From Dendrocalamus latiflorus (taxonomy: Eukaryota; Streptophyta; Magnoliopsida; Poales; Poaceae), in the NCBI GenBank assembly GCA_017311315.1, contig CM029666.1, positions 31,754,749 through 31,818,748 on the forward strand: 64,000 nt of DNA, given 5' to 3'. The notes beneath the pieces are model-generated. The model worked only from the letters and a program-made list of their open reading frames with translations, had not been told where the DNA came from and did no database searches. Of this stretch, positions 21,371 to 32,594 are shown one piece after another; the first letter of the stretch is position 1; every line of letters starts with the position of its first letter. A program made the translations under genes and the position numbers.

Positions 21371-24300
21371 CATACCCCCATGCTCAGACTTTTGCTCATC
21401 TTGAGCAAAACATCTGGTGAAGGTGGATTTTCTTGAGACAAAGAGCTCCTACCAATGTCCAAGACGCAACAAAATATTTTTGCACAAAAAAGATAGGGGA
21501 ATGGCTCAGCACGAATATTTTACTTACTCAAGTTTGGTTACCTATGGGATGGTTTAGTTCAAGTGGCGCAAAGCAAGGTGATCCATGTGCTCACAATCTT
21601 CCGTTACAATCTTTCCCTCAGGGTTTTTAAAGCACAGCAGCAAAATAAGTTCTTGATGCAATAAATACTCTTGAGGACTTGTCTCTCTCTCTTAGTATCA
21701 CTCACTGGTGTATCCTTCTCACCTAAACTTTGAAGCACTAGTGCTAATAGATTTTGAAGGCCAATTTGTGGGGCTTGGAAGGAATTGAATTGTACTCACC
21801 TGTGTTTTGGAATTTTGTAGGGGCAAGTGATTATCCAATCTAGTACTTCTGGATTTCCTCATTCTGGTTATTGGAACTTGATGCTTATGGAGAGGGGGGA
21901 TGGACTCACGCGAAAGGAGATTAGAAAGCTTGTGCAATGCAAAGGATCCTAGGGCGCAAATGAAATCCGTGTTATCAGAATTGCAAAAGGAGTAGTCACG
22001 TCCGAACCGTTATTGAGTTCATGATATAACCTATGTTCTTGATGTTGCAAAATTGGAAATTCCAACATTTTATCCTTTGCAGCATAGTTTATCCATTTTA
22101 CTTAATGTGCTAGAGTCCCAAACTTATATGAGGACTTCTTTTTGTCACTGGTTAGATTGTTGGACCTTGACTGACTACATAGGTAGTGAACACATTGGGA
22201 TATTTTTTGGTTTTTAGGGTAGAATATTTAGCGGGGCATGCCAGAGGTCAGTGTGACTTCTGCATTACTGAATATGAAAGGTTAGCAATCAAGAGGTACG
22301 TTAAGGGAAATGACCAGCTTTGGAGATCTAGTTCCCAAAAAGGATTTCAATCTTACCTTAACTCACCAAAACTACAGATAGTAATGGGGTTCAAATATTT
22401 AGGAAATTTATAGCTATGGTAGGATAAATAAAAGTGAGCCTTATCCTCTTAAGTATGGTTGTAACAAGAGATGTTTTAAAGAGGGTGCCAAAAATGATTT
22501 CTAAGGTATTGACCTTACTAAAAATCATGTAAACCATGGTCACATAGTGCAATTAGGATCTTCAATAACCTTATTTTTAAGTGCAATATTAGGGTTCATA
22601 CCATGACAATGCCAAATCATTCTAAACTCTTATGTGCCAAATTTTAGGTTGTGACAAGGATATTTACAAAAATTCTCTAGAACAAGTAATCCTAAACTCA
22701 GCAAGGTAGGTGCAATGGTGAATTAAACTTGCTCAAAGCTCAAGTTATATGTGTGTGTGTTATTTTATTTGCTACAGTAAGACAACTACTTCTCTGGGGC
22801 ACATTAACTTCTTCTTAGAAAGACATGAGCATGATACGAAAAAGAATAGACAATAAGAAGTAAAAATTACCAACAACAAAGAAAGGTAGGGTACTCACAA
22901 GTGTCTCCCCCACTCTTGAATTCTGCTACTCTGTTTCACTTGGAGGTTGCGTCATGCCTTTTTGCCGCTGATAATGCCCTAGGAGTGGTGGAGGATGGCC
23001 TCCCTAGAAATACACCATGTTTGGGTCTGGATATACTTGGTTCTGGTCGTATATTCCCCAATGGTGGAAAGCATTTGTGAGGTTGCCAATGTGATCATTG
23101 TTCACATTAACACTGCTATCCAATCCCTAGAGGGCATGCTGGTGTCTTTGTTGATAATCGAGTATCCTGTCTACTCTCTCCTAGTTCAGTTGTGTGGTCT
23201 CTGCAATTCTTTGTATACCATTATATAATATATTGAAATCTTCATGAGTGGCATACATGTTTTCAAAGGATGAACCTGCTCCTAAAGGGTGACATTGATT
23301 GTGAAAGTCATGGCGACGGTCTAACGTGGCTTGGCTTGATGACCTACTGGCGAAATGCATCGATGCATCATCGTGTGTACTGTGTTGGCCATGATCAGAT
23401 CCTTTGCTAGTTTGGCTTGCACTCATGGAGGCATGAGGAGGGACTACTACAATGTGTCTTGCTGGTCATAGTGGTGGTGCGTCTTCTCTGTTTCCTTCGT
23501 TGCTATCCGGTGCATTGGGAAAGATGTGCAAGATGAAACTCTGAAGCTTGAAGATGCTCAGCCTCTCCGCAGGGAGTGAAAATGTGATCTTGGTGAAAGG
23601 ATACTTCATGTAGTACCTCTTCTCCCCAGACTTATACAGTATCATGTGTCCTTGCATGAGGTGAGCCATGTCTACAGTAGGGTGTAACCCTTAGATAAAA
23701 TCAATCATCTAACATGTCTAGGGCTTTGGCAATGACAGTGATATAGGAAGTGAAGTGTGAAGCGGATGGGTGCAATGTTGGTGCTACACTATTTCCATTG
23801 CTCTAACATGATATAGGTAGGGTTCAATTTCTTGCCCTTCCACATGGCCCACATGAATTGAGCATTGTGCAATTTTATAACTCGAGCATCATCTCTATAT
23901 GTAACTGTACTACCAATCCAATGATGAAGATATTAGAAAGTAGGATTGTGGATCTAGTTGGTGCGAGGGTTTTTATTTTCTTGGTCGGAAATGTTGGTCC
24001 AGAATTTGTCAAAATTAAACTCCATGAATCCCTCTAATTCTACAGGCTAGCTAGAATCAAAGCCTAGGATCATAGCTACTTTAGTTATCATCAATGTGTA
24101 CGCATGGTTGAAAAGATGAAACTGAATGGAATAACTGTCTTACCAAGCGAATGAATTTAAATGTGGAAAGAAATTCAAGAGCGATCGTAGACGAACCTGA
24201 TTGTTTGATTTCTACAAACTTTGTCCAACCTATGTTCTTAAGGCACTTGGTGAAGTCGAGCTTGATGCCAATGAGGTCCAGCCTTTCCTCGTCCCATACT

Positions 24301-24460
24301 TTCATGGAATGGAATGGGATGTGCAGTTCCCCAGTTGGTCGTGCGATCCTCCTCGATTTTGTTTGTTAGTGCGATAATGTCATCATCTGCTTCTTCATGT
24401 GAAGGTGTGGATGATGCTTGACTGGAGGCTCGGGTTTATGAAAGTAAATTACTTGAAGGT
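21371..24460 (-). pseudogene. Athila/gypsy-like internal region with ORF1 remnant
   Basis: The minus strand from about 24310 to 23430 encodes broken pieces of the plant retrotransposon ORF1 (gag-like) protein: a NIGWTKFVEIK...ALEFLSTFKF block, then FWTNISDQENK, YLHHWIGSTVTYRDD, FMWAMWKGKKLNPTY and YMKYPFTKITFSLPAERL. They lie in several frames with stops between. No protease, reverse transcriptase or integrase is visible. 21371-23430 is AT-rich 3' non-coding sequence of the same element. Its boundary on the right is near 24460-24480 but not defined. Confidence 0.65.
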
Positions 24461-25071
24461 AAATTGACCACAAGAAAACAAACCACAATAGACATGGTCT
24501 CTTTTTACCGTAGTGATCGGAGACCTTCAACGCTGTCTAAGAGTCGGTAAAATCCAAGAGTAATAAGTCAAGCACCTCGCTTGACTCTCATCACGTGCAA
24601 TGAATGCGCAAACTCAAATGGATACACAATCTACCTCTAGATGCAACACATATAATCTAGACCCTTCTCCTTGCTCACAAAGTGCAACACATGCACAATT
24701 GAGTGGAGAGCCTCACACTAGCTCAAGACAATAGAAATGGGTCAAGCAGAAACATCTCCAACCGGCCACAAGGTGATGTTTATACCCTCACACAAGATAA
24801 CTAGCCATTGGATCTAGATCCCTGAAAAATTAGGGAAATCAGAAGTACCGCCGTTATAAGGTCGGCACTTCCGCTACCCTTACAACGGTTAGAAAAACTA
24901 GCCGTTATAGTCAAAATCAGAAGTTCTGCCGTTCAATCTTTGGTACTTCCGATCATCGGAAGTACCGCACCACACGTGCGAAACTACTGATCTCACCGAG
25001 GACGAGAAGACTCCACACAGGTATCTCTCTGGAAAAAAACGTACCGTAGGAAAATTCGGTGCTTCTGAAGT

Positions 25072-25309
25072 CCGGTAGTACTACGCAACACATGCCGATA
25101 CTTCCATCTTCCGGTAGTACTGCTCACACAGAGCAGGTACTTCCGACGGACAAACGATCCGCTCACACAGAGCTGATCAGACCACTCACATCCAGTAGTA
25201 TTGCGCAACACATGCCGGTACTTCCAATATCTAGTAGTACCGCTCACACAGAGTTGGTACTTTCGACCTCCGGTAGTACCACTACTCACACATCGGTAGT
25301 TCCAATTTT
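25072..25309 (+). repeat. 40-bp tandem array with GGTAGTACC motifs, six units
   Basis: Units begin CCGGTAGTACT and contain GCTCACACAGAGCAGGTACTTCC or GCAACACATGCCGGTACTTCC variants split over the unit. Each unit has one palindromic GTAGTAC-type core and one GGTACTTCC-type core. Units are diverged; the third has lost its palindrome. Confidence 0.75.
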
Positions 25310-25338
25310 CCTGATACGTGCAGATAACTGAACAAAAT

Positions 25339-25690
25339 TTTGCAAAACACATTTGCAAACTATAGTATCATGCACACAAGGATCAAACATGATTCCCAAC
25401 AAGTTACAAAACACATTTGTACACTTTTGAAATCACGACACATAGAATAGGTACATGGACTCCTCACATTTGTAAAACACATTCACAAACCTAAGTCCCA
25501 TGCTACAAGGATTATACATGAGCTTCAACCATTTGCAAAACATATTTGCAAATATAAGCCTCATACAACAAAGAGTAGGAAACATAGACATCAAACACTT
25601 GCAAAACACATTTGCTATGTATAGTCCCATGTTATAGGGATTTCATATATGAGCTTGAACTATTTACAAAACACATTCACAAATATAAGC
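25339..25690 (+). repeat. About 65-bp diverged tandem array
   Basis: Roughly six copies, each starting TGCAAAACACATTTGCAAA and followed by TATAAGYCYCATGCTACAAGG-like sequence (shorter in places). No coding sense. Confidence 0.65.
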
Positions 25691-27744
25691 ATTATGCTAA
25701 GAGAGCTAGAGCAATTGAGATTGAGCTATCAACACATGACGAGACTCAAGCTACTAGATATGACCCCTCTTAATAGTACGGCAATCTATACTACCAATCT
25801 AGTCTTCCAAGCAAACACCAAGACTGGTAAAAGACTAGGAACACATCTTTATCCCTAGTTAGTCATACATATGCCATAGGTCATTGTCTTGATATGCATC
25901 AACTCATGATGTATTCTTTTCTTCAACTCCATCAACCCATGATGGTCTTCACTTGACTTGATGATCAGCACATGATCATCTCTTTTTGGATATGCATCAA
26001 CTCATGATACATCTTCTTAATAGCCTTCAACGCATGAGGCCTTCTTCTATCTAAACTTGATGATCTTTAACATATGAAGTCATTCCAAGTTATCCTTATT
26101 TGTGGCATCTAACCTACTCATCTAACTCATGGAACATGTTAGTCTAGAAAACAATTATCATTAATTACCAAACTTTACCATTAACTCATAATGGAGGGAC
26201 TAAATTCTACAATCTTTTCTTTTTGGTAATTCATGACAATCTCAACAAACAATGAGATAAAGATTGATTTTTTGAGTATACAACATGTACACAACAATTG
26301 TATACTCTAAGATAAGCTTTTTAAGCAAAGATTACTTATCCGGTTGCCATTAATCATTCAACCATTAACACATAATGGAGTAACTAGATGACAACCTGAT
26401 TATGAGTATATATAAACCACACAAGATACATATATACTCAAGGGATGTGTTTCAAACTAAAGATCCTAAATATGTGTATTAAAGAAAACATGGATCAATA
26501 CATATGAAACCACAAAACATAGAGTAAACTCCCCTTAAATGTGTGCATGCAAGAATGTGTAGTGAAGACATATGCACATATTTATTTTGGACTATTTGTG
26601 AAGTTTAATCTATATTTTGGATCTAAAGAATGCATTAATATATGAAAATGTGATTTCAAATATATATCTCTTTGATTTCACCTTTTCATTCAAATGAGAC
26701 TAAACATTAATATACTTAAACAAATATATTAGTCTCACATATAGATTTGTCATTATCACCAAAATATCATAATAGTATTTATCATTATCATCAAAAACCA
26801 ACTTAAACGGAGTTTGATCTTTCAACCTCCCTCTTTCAAGTCGAGTTGTGTGATGTGTGGAGAAGTTTGAAGAGGAAGAGGAGCTTCCATGCCCTTTTAT
26901 AGGGTTCATCGGCCAGCCAAGACCATGTAACCGGCCAGTGTGGGTGCTAGCCTCTATTTTTTTTTGTAGCTCGTAGGCTTTGACATTGGATGGAAAAGGC
27001 CAGGTTGGTGGTTAAGGGTGGTTGGGTGTCTCCTTGGTGGCTTGTCCATGAAATGATGGTGTTGGTTGAGGTGGTGGCCGGTCAGTGCCATGCCCTTGGT
27101 CAGCCAGTGTGGCTTGGTTAGGGCATGGCCCAGCTTTGGCTAGGCCAAAGAGGGTTCACGTGGTGAAACTTCAAGCAAAAAATATGCCACCGATTTCAGA
27201 AGAAGATGCAACCAAAACTTAAGTCATGGATAAATAGACAACGGGAAATGTAGAACTAGGGGTGCAAATGGGTTGGGTTAATCCCGACCGATCCGGTGTC
27301 GAATCCGACTTGTATCGAAACCGGGAAGAAAATGGAAAAACCAGTCGGATCGGCTACCGGATTTGGATATTACGTGTCGGATTCGGTACCGGATTCGGGA
27401 CAGAAAAAATCCGACCGATCCGGATAGTCGAATAATATCCGGTTGGATATCCGAAATCCATTAAGGGGTTGAGGGCCTGAGGCACTCCGTAGAGTCCGCA
27501 CCCCGCACTTCCGCAGTAACCCTAACCAAGTAACCGTAGCAGCATTCGGCGGCTCTCACCTGCAGACGGATCCGATCCCCATCCTCCCCTCCCCTGCTCG
27601 GCTCTCGACGACGGCGATCCGATCCCCATCCTCCCCTCCCCAGCTCGTCTGCTCCAGTGCTCCCCATCCACATCCGGTGATCTGAGATCCCCATCCTCCT
27701 CGTCGGCTGCTCCCCAGTCCCCATCTTGATCCGGAGTCCTCCCC

Positions 27745-27885
27745 ATGCAGCCATCCTCCCCGAAGAAGGTGCCGACGAACTAGAAGGCCGGCGTGGCGGG
27801 GCGCCGCGGCGGCGGTGGCCCGAAGAAGAAGCCCGTCTCCCAGCGCATCGGCACCGGCGCCCCCGTCTACCTCGCTGCCTTCGAC
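27745..27885 (+). pseudogene. Histone H2A-like captured fragment
   Basis: Within the GC-rich 5' part of the hAT, an ATG at 27745 is stopped by TAG at 27781-27783. The same frame continues as KAGVAGRRGGGGPKKKPVS joined to QRIGTGAPVYLAA. These are the N-terminal tail and the start of the second histone-fold helix of plant H2A, with the intervening SVKAGLQFPVGRI...RYA segment missing. The match is lost after LAA. It lies in the transposase 5' leader, and transcription of the element would include it. No full histone can be made. Confidence 0.6.
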
Positions 27886-28377
27886 TCCGGCGGATTTTTC
27901 GTTCTTCGTTAACTCCGGCGGATTATAGGTACAGCTGCAATATGATAATTTTTTACTAAACCACAATATTTATCTCGAGGAAGAGCTAACTGTCCAAAAC
28001 AATGGTGATGCCCTTTATTTTTTCTATTTTGCGTTAATTCATGGTTATACTTCTACATATGCATACGCTGAGATGGCAGAGGAAGTAAACTAGATCTGTT
28101 AACCAGATTGATCTCTGAAATAGAATATGCAGCAGGCAATGAGGATCAACAGAATGCCATTATAGGTTCTGACCCCTGAAAGACCCTACTAGAAAAGTAG
28201 CAATATTAAGTTGAACACTACAGTGAGAACTGAGAAGGATTCTGGTAAGTGACTGAAGGATTGTTGGGGGGTTGGGGCCATACAGGGTCTATAGAAATTC
28301 CTTAACATTTTGGATTTAGTATTGCTAGGCCAATTAATTAATTATTTCATTGTCTTCTTTGTACTCAGTGAATTTTG

Positions 28378-30442
28378 ATGGCATCCGAAAGTGGAAGTGT
28401 GCCTTCATCTTCATTTGCAACACCTACACTTGCATCTGGAGGAGAACCAATGCAAACTGAAGGTGCTCCGACAATTGGCAGTGGCACTGGCACGGAAGGG
28501 CAAGAGAATATAGAAGATGAGGCTGTTACAAAGAAGCAGAAGAAGAGCACATCACCGGTTTGGGATCACTACACTAGGACTACAAAGACAGTTGAGGTGA
28601 ATGGAAAGAAGATTGTTGAACGTTGGGCGCAATGCAACCACTGCAAATATAGTGCCAGATGTGAGACCATTAATGGCACATCATGCTTTTGGAACCATTT
28701 GAAAAAAAGCACCATCTCAACCCAGGTCAGCAGGTACTCAAAGTAGAAAAGAATAATGAATTTGACACAACTATTGTTGAACCATACAGGTATGATCAAG
28801 AAGCTAGCTTGAGAAAGTTTCATTTAGCGATAATCATGCATGAGTACCCTTTTAATATTGCTGAGTATGAATATCTTGTTGACTTCATCAAATCCTTGCG
28901 TCCTAGCTTTCCAATCAAGAGCCGTACAACAATTAGAAAAGAAATAATGGACATCTTTTTACAAGAAAAGGGAAAGTTATATGAATATTTTAAAACCATT
29001 CAGTGTCGCTTTAGCACAACTATGGACATATGGACTTCAAATCAAAACAAAGGGTATATGTGTGTCACTGTACATTGGATTGATGATAATTGGCAAATTC
29101 AAAAAAGAATTATCAAATTCATGCATGTAGAAGGACGACACACCGGTGCTAACCTATCTGATGCATTTATTTCCTGTGCCATGAGGTGGAATATTGAAAA
29201 GAAGTTATTTTCCTTATCTTTAGACAATGCATCTGCAAATGAAGTGTGTGTAAAAGATGTCCTTGCTGAAATTAAAAAGCAAAGTCCGCTAATATGTGAT
29301 GGTATGTTTTTTTATGTGAGATGTGCCAATCATATATTGAATCTTGTTGCTAGAGATGGTTTGCAAGAAATTGCCTCTGCAGTTCAGAATATTAGAGCAT
29401 TTGTTGTAGCTGTAAAGGGATCTCCGTTGTAGTGGGAGGAATTCCAAAAGTGTGCATCCGAGTGTGGGTTGGATACAAAGATGAGTCTCTCATTGGATGT
29501 TGCTACGAGGTGGAATTCTACCTATTTGATGTTGAGGGATGACATATATTATAGGAGCGCTTTTGAGAGGCTTTTGTGCTTGGAACGCCGTAGGTACGAG
29601 AAAATTGCTCCTTTAGATTCAGAATGGGATAAGGCACTAACACTTTGCAAATGCTTAAAGAAATTCTATGATGTTACTGAGCTATTCTCTGGTACTTTAT
29701 ATTCTACAGCAAATTTGTTTTACCACAATTTTTGTCAGATTAAACTTTTGATTTCTGAGTGGTGTGCTAGCTCTGATACCACCATACGTGACATGGCATT
29801 TTCTATGAGTGCTAAATTTGAGAAGTACTGAAAGAAATCCAACATTGCTCTTGCTGTGGCAACCTTTCTTGATCCTAGGTATAAGACAAAAATAATAGAA
29901 TTTTATATGAAGAAATTTTTTGGTGAGTTGTTGTACAAGATTGAACTTGAAGAATTCATCAATGTTGTCAAGCAATTGTATGAATCATATGCCTCTGTTG
30001 CACCTAGTGTGTCAAAAAGTAAGACTGTTGCCAATGCTACTACTACACCCAATCATAAACCAGCTATAGATCTCTTTATGGACAATGAGAATGATGAACT
30101 TCATGATTTCTTATATGACACATCTGGGGCTGATGAGGATGAACCAAATGACCTGGATAAATACATGGCAGAGCAGCCTCTCAAATTTGGTAGATCCAGT
30201 CAAAACTTTGATATTTTATTATGGTGGAAGAATCAACAAGATGAATATCTTATTCTATCACGAGTTGCACGTGATGTTTGGTCATGCAAGTGTCAACAGT
30301 AGCTTCAGAATCTGCTTTTAGTGCTGGTGGTCGTGTCATTGATCCATTTCGCAGTCGTCTAGAGCCTGAAATGGTAGAAGCATTGATATGTACGAAAGAT
30401 TGGATAGCCGCATCCAGAAAAGGTGATAACATCAATTGTTAG
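28378..30442 (+). pseudogene. hAT (Ac/RICESLEEPER-like) transposase, frameshifted
   Basis: The ATG at 28378 starts a BED-finger domain (SPVWDHYTR, then CNHCKYSARC and NHLK). Further blocks follow: TTMDIWTSNQNKGY, the LDNASANE motif, CANHILNLVARDGLQE, LDVATRWNSTY and FLDPRYK. Last is the C-terminal dimerisation block with STVASESAFSAGGRVIDPFR and ALICTKDWI. It is broken four times: a one-base loss in the A7 run at 28702-28708, TAG at 29430-29432, TGA at 29829-29831 and a frame change near 30276-30282. A possible 3' splice site (GTACTCAG) lies just before the ATG, suggesting a 5' leader intron. The gene encodes the cut-and-paste enzyme of the element; this copy should be inactive. Confidence 0.9.
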
Positions 30443-32033
30443 CTTTTTAGTGTAACACTAGTATTGCTAGTCTCTTTTTTAACTATGAAGTTTCCTCTTA
30501 TTTTTTTCAGATTCTAAAAGCAAAGTTGCATGCATCATTGGTGATTTGGAGGTAGTTGAGACCATTGTTGCTAATATGTGGATTTTTCAGGTATTGTCTA
30601 GTATTGGTGAATGGTGATTTGTTCTTTTATTTAGCAAACTTGCATCCATTATTGGTGATTTGTAGGACGAAGAAGTAGCTAGTGATGGCGAGCTCTAGGT
30701 GTGCTTGTGACCAAGTGAAGCTGAAGTTTACTACTTAAGTTTCTGGTAACCTTTTCTTGCTTATATGTTCTGCGCAATTCCCTTATTAAATTGGTACTAA
30801 GGTTACTAAAATTGAGAACTTATGTCCCCAAATGCTTATATGTTCTGCGCAATTCCCTTATTAAATTGGTTTTGCAAACTATTGCATAAAAGAATGGTAA
30901 ATCACATATCCAATTATGTATCGTCTCATAGACTCATATTTTAGATTTAAGTATTGATTGTATGCTGTTTCGGTGCTTTTGCTTTCTGTCTTGATTTCTT
31001 GGTGCGCTGTGTTGTCTTACTAGTACTGCTGGCTGCCAATGGAAAAAATATCGCTAGTGCTGGCTGTTGTCGTTACATCATTGCTCTGAAACAGTCCTGG
31101 TGAAGTAGTTCCTGGTGAAAACACATAAATTGCAGGCCGTCGCGAATGTGCGATAGTATATGTATAAAAAAGGAAGATAGTTTTCTGGAAGGCTTACTGC
31201 CATGTGCAAGAGTGTGAACTAGGGCAACAAATGCCATCAACAACATGGTGTCATTGGTAATCCAACACTTGTGCTCAAGATATTCTCAAACCTCGTACAA
31301 AACTTAGAATTAATTGACTGCTTGCTGACATTGCGAGGATATGCTACATATTTTAGGGAATTCGTGTCAGCTATCTCATGAGTTTTGCTTTTGCAATTGT
31401 TGAGGCGATCAGCACATCTAATAGACTAATACTGTTTCTTGCAGGTGTGTAGAGGGCTAGAGACACAACAGTCATGCTGGTATCACCAACTGATGGAACT
31501 GATGAGATCGGCAGATCGCCAACCCCTTTCTCACAGCCGATGGGGCTTCATAACTCATAAGCTTGCACTGGTCGATTAGTTAAGAATTGTGTTATCCAAG
31601 TATGTTTCTGACACGCTTCTGTTGCAATGGAAAAACTCCTATCTTATGTATTACTGTACTCACATTTGACATGCGCTGATGAACTTTGCTATGAGATTTT
31701 GTCGTGGATTGCCCAAGCGAACGGCTGACTTAGTCTCAGAATGACGTTAGTAACTTAGTATGGCCCATGTCTTCCTTAATTTTAATGAGAAGACACTATC
31801 GAAAATGTTCCTTTTTATATGTCCGTGTTATCCGTGTATATTATCCGCTTCCGATCCGTAACCGATATATATCCGCCCCGATGATACCATATTCAAAATT
31901 CCGAATATTCCGAATTCGTATTCGTATCCGGTCTTACCGTATCCGACTCCGAATCCGAAGAAAAAATATGGGTTAAGATACGGTTTAAGCAATATCCGTT
32001 CGAATCCGATCCGATTGCACTCCTATGTAGAAC

Positions 32034-32594
32034 TTAGTTTAGTCCACCACCAAATTTTATAACAGAAAACGAGTGCAGAAGAATTATCTCGATTAATAGT
32101 CAAACATCTAAATCTGTTATTCTGCTTCACTGGCGGGCGATGGCTTACAGCCTTACACCTGCTACTGTACTTAACAATATATTGAACCATCACACCGGAA
32201 TTGTACGGCAGCCTATAATATCAGTATAGGCACGCTATTCTACATACAAGCATAGCCATTTCTCTATGTTTCTTCTTCCCCGAGTAGCACTCACCGCCTA
32301 TCGCAAGTTCAACAAAACCCCCTGTTGAACACAACAGAAAGCTATCCTTTATACTAGCAGGTCAGGACACAAAATTCCAGTCACTGAATAATCAACAGTA
32401 GCTACAAGGCCATCACTTTGACAGAACCCTGCACTGCAAATCTACAGTGAACAGAACATCATATCATCCAATTTACGATGATTGGGTAAGTGATATAACC
32501 GGTCAGGATTATCATAGGAGCTAGCACAATCTGGCTAACCTCTCTCCACTGCATTCATGGAGAGATCAAATGACATCCAGCACATAATTACCAG
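32034..32594 (-). other. ELF3 3' flank and probable 3' UTR
   Basis: About 560 bp between the hAT target duplication and the ELF3 stop codon. No other feature seen. Any polyadenylation site of ELF3 would have to lie here or inside the hAT element. Confidence 0.5.

Larger units (their letters stand above)
24480..27248. repeat. LTR-like repetitive sequence, no gene
   Basis: Retroelement-like sequence sharing features with 50296-51895: an AGAGTAATAARTCA motif, GGTAGTACC motifs and a CATGTTAGTC...ATTAAYTACCAAA block. It contains two tandem arrays listed separately. 26800-27190 has TTTATAGGGTTCATCGGCCAGCC and repeated GGCCAGT words like those of the 19625-21370 LTR, so a second diverged gypsy LTR may end here. 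Confidence 0.5.
27257..32025 (+). mobile_element. hAT transposon, complete ends, 4.77 kb
   Basis: The ends are TAGGGGTGCAA at 27257 and TTGCACTCCTA at 32025, an 11-bp inverted repeat with one mismatch. Identical 8-bp duplications TGTAGAAC flank it at 27249-27256 and 32026-32033. Subterminal regions are packed with ATCCGA / TCGGAT words on both sides, typical hAT transposase-binding clusters. It contains an H2A-like fragment and a damaged transposase gene on the plus strand. The perfect duplication suggests a fairly recent insertion, despite the coding damage, so this copy was probably moved by another element's transposase. Confidence 0.93.

Noticed and set aside
24840..25310. Regularly spaced palindromic repeats, CRISPR-like at first sight
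   Set aside because: Units are diverged, spacers are as similar as repeats, and the setting is a plant retroelement. Not a CRISPR array.
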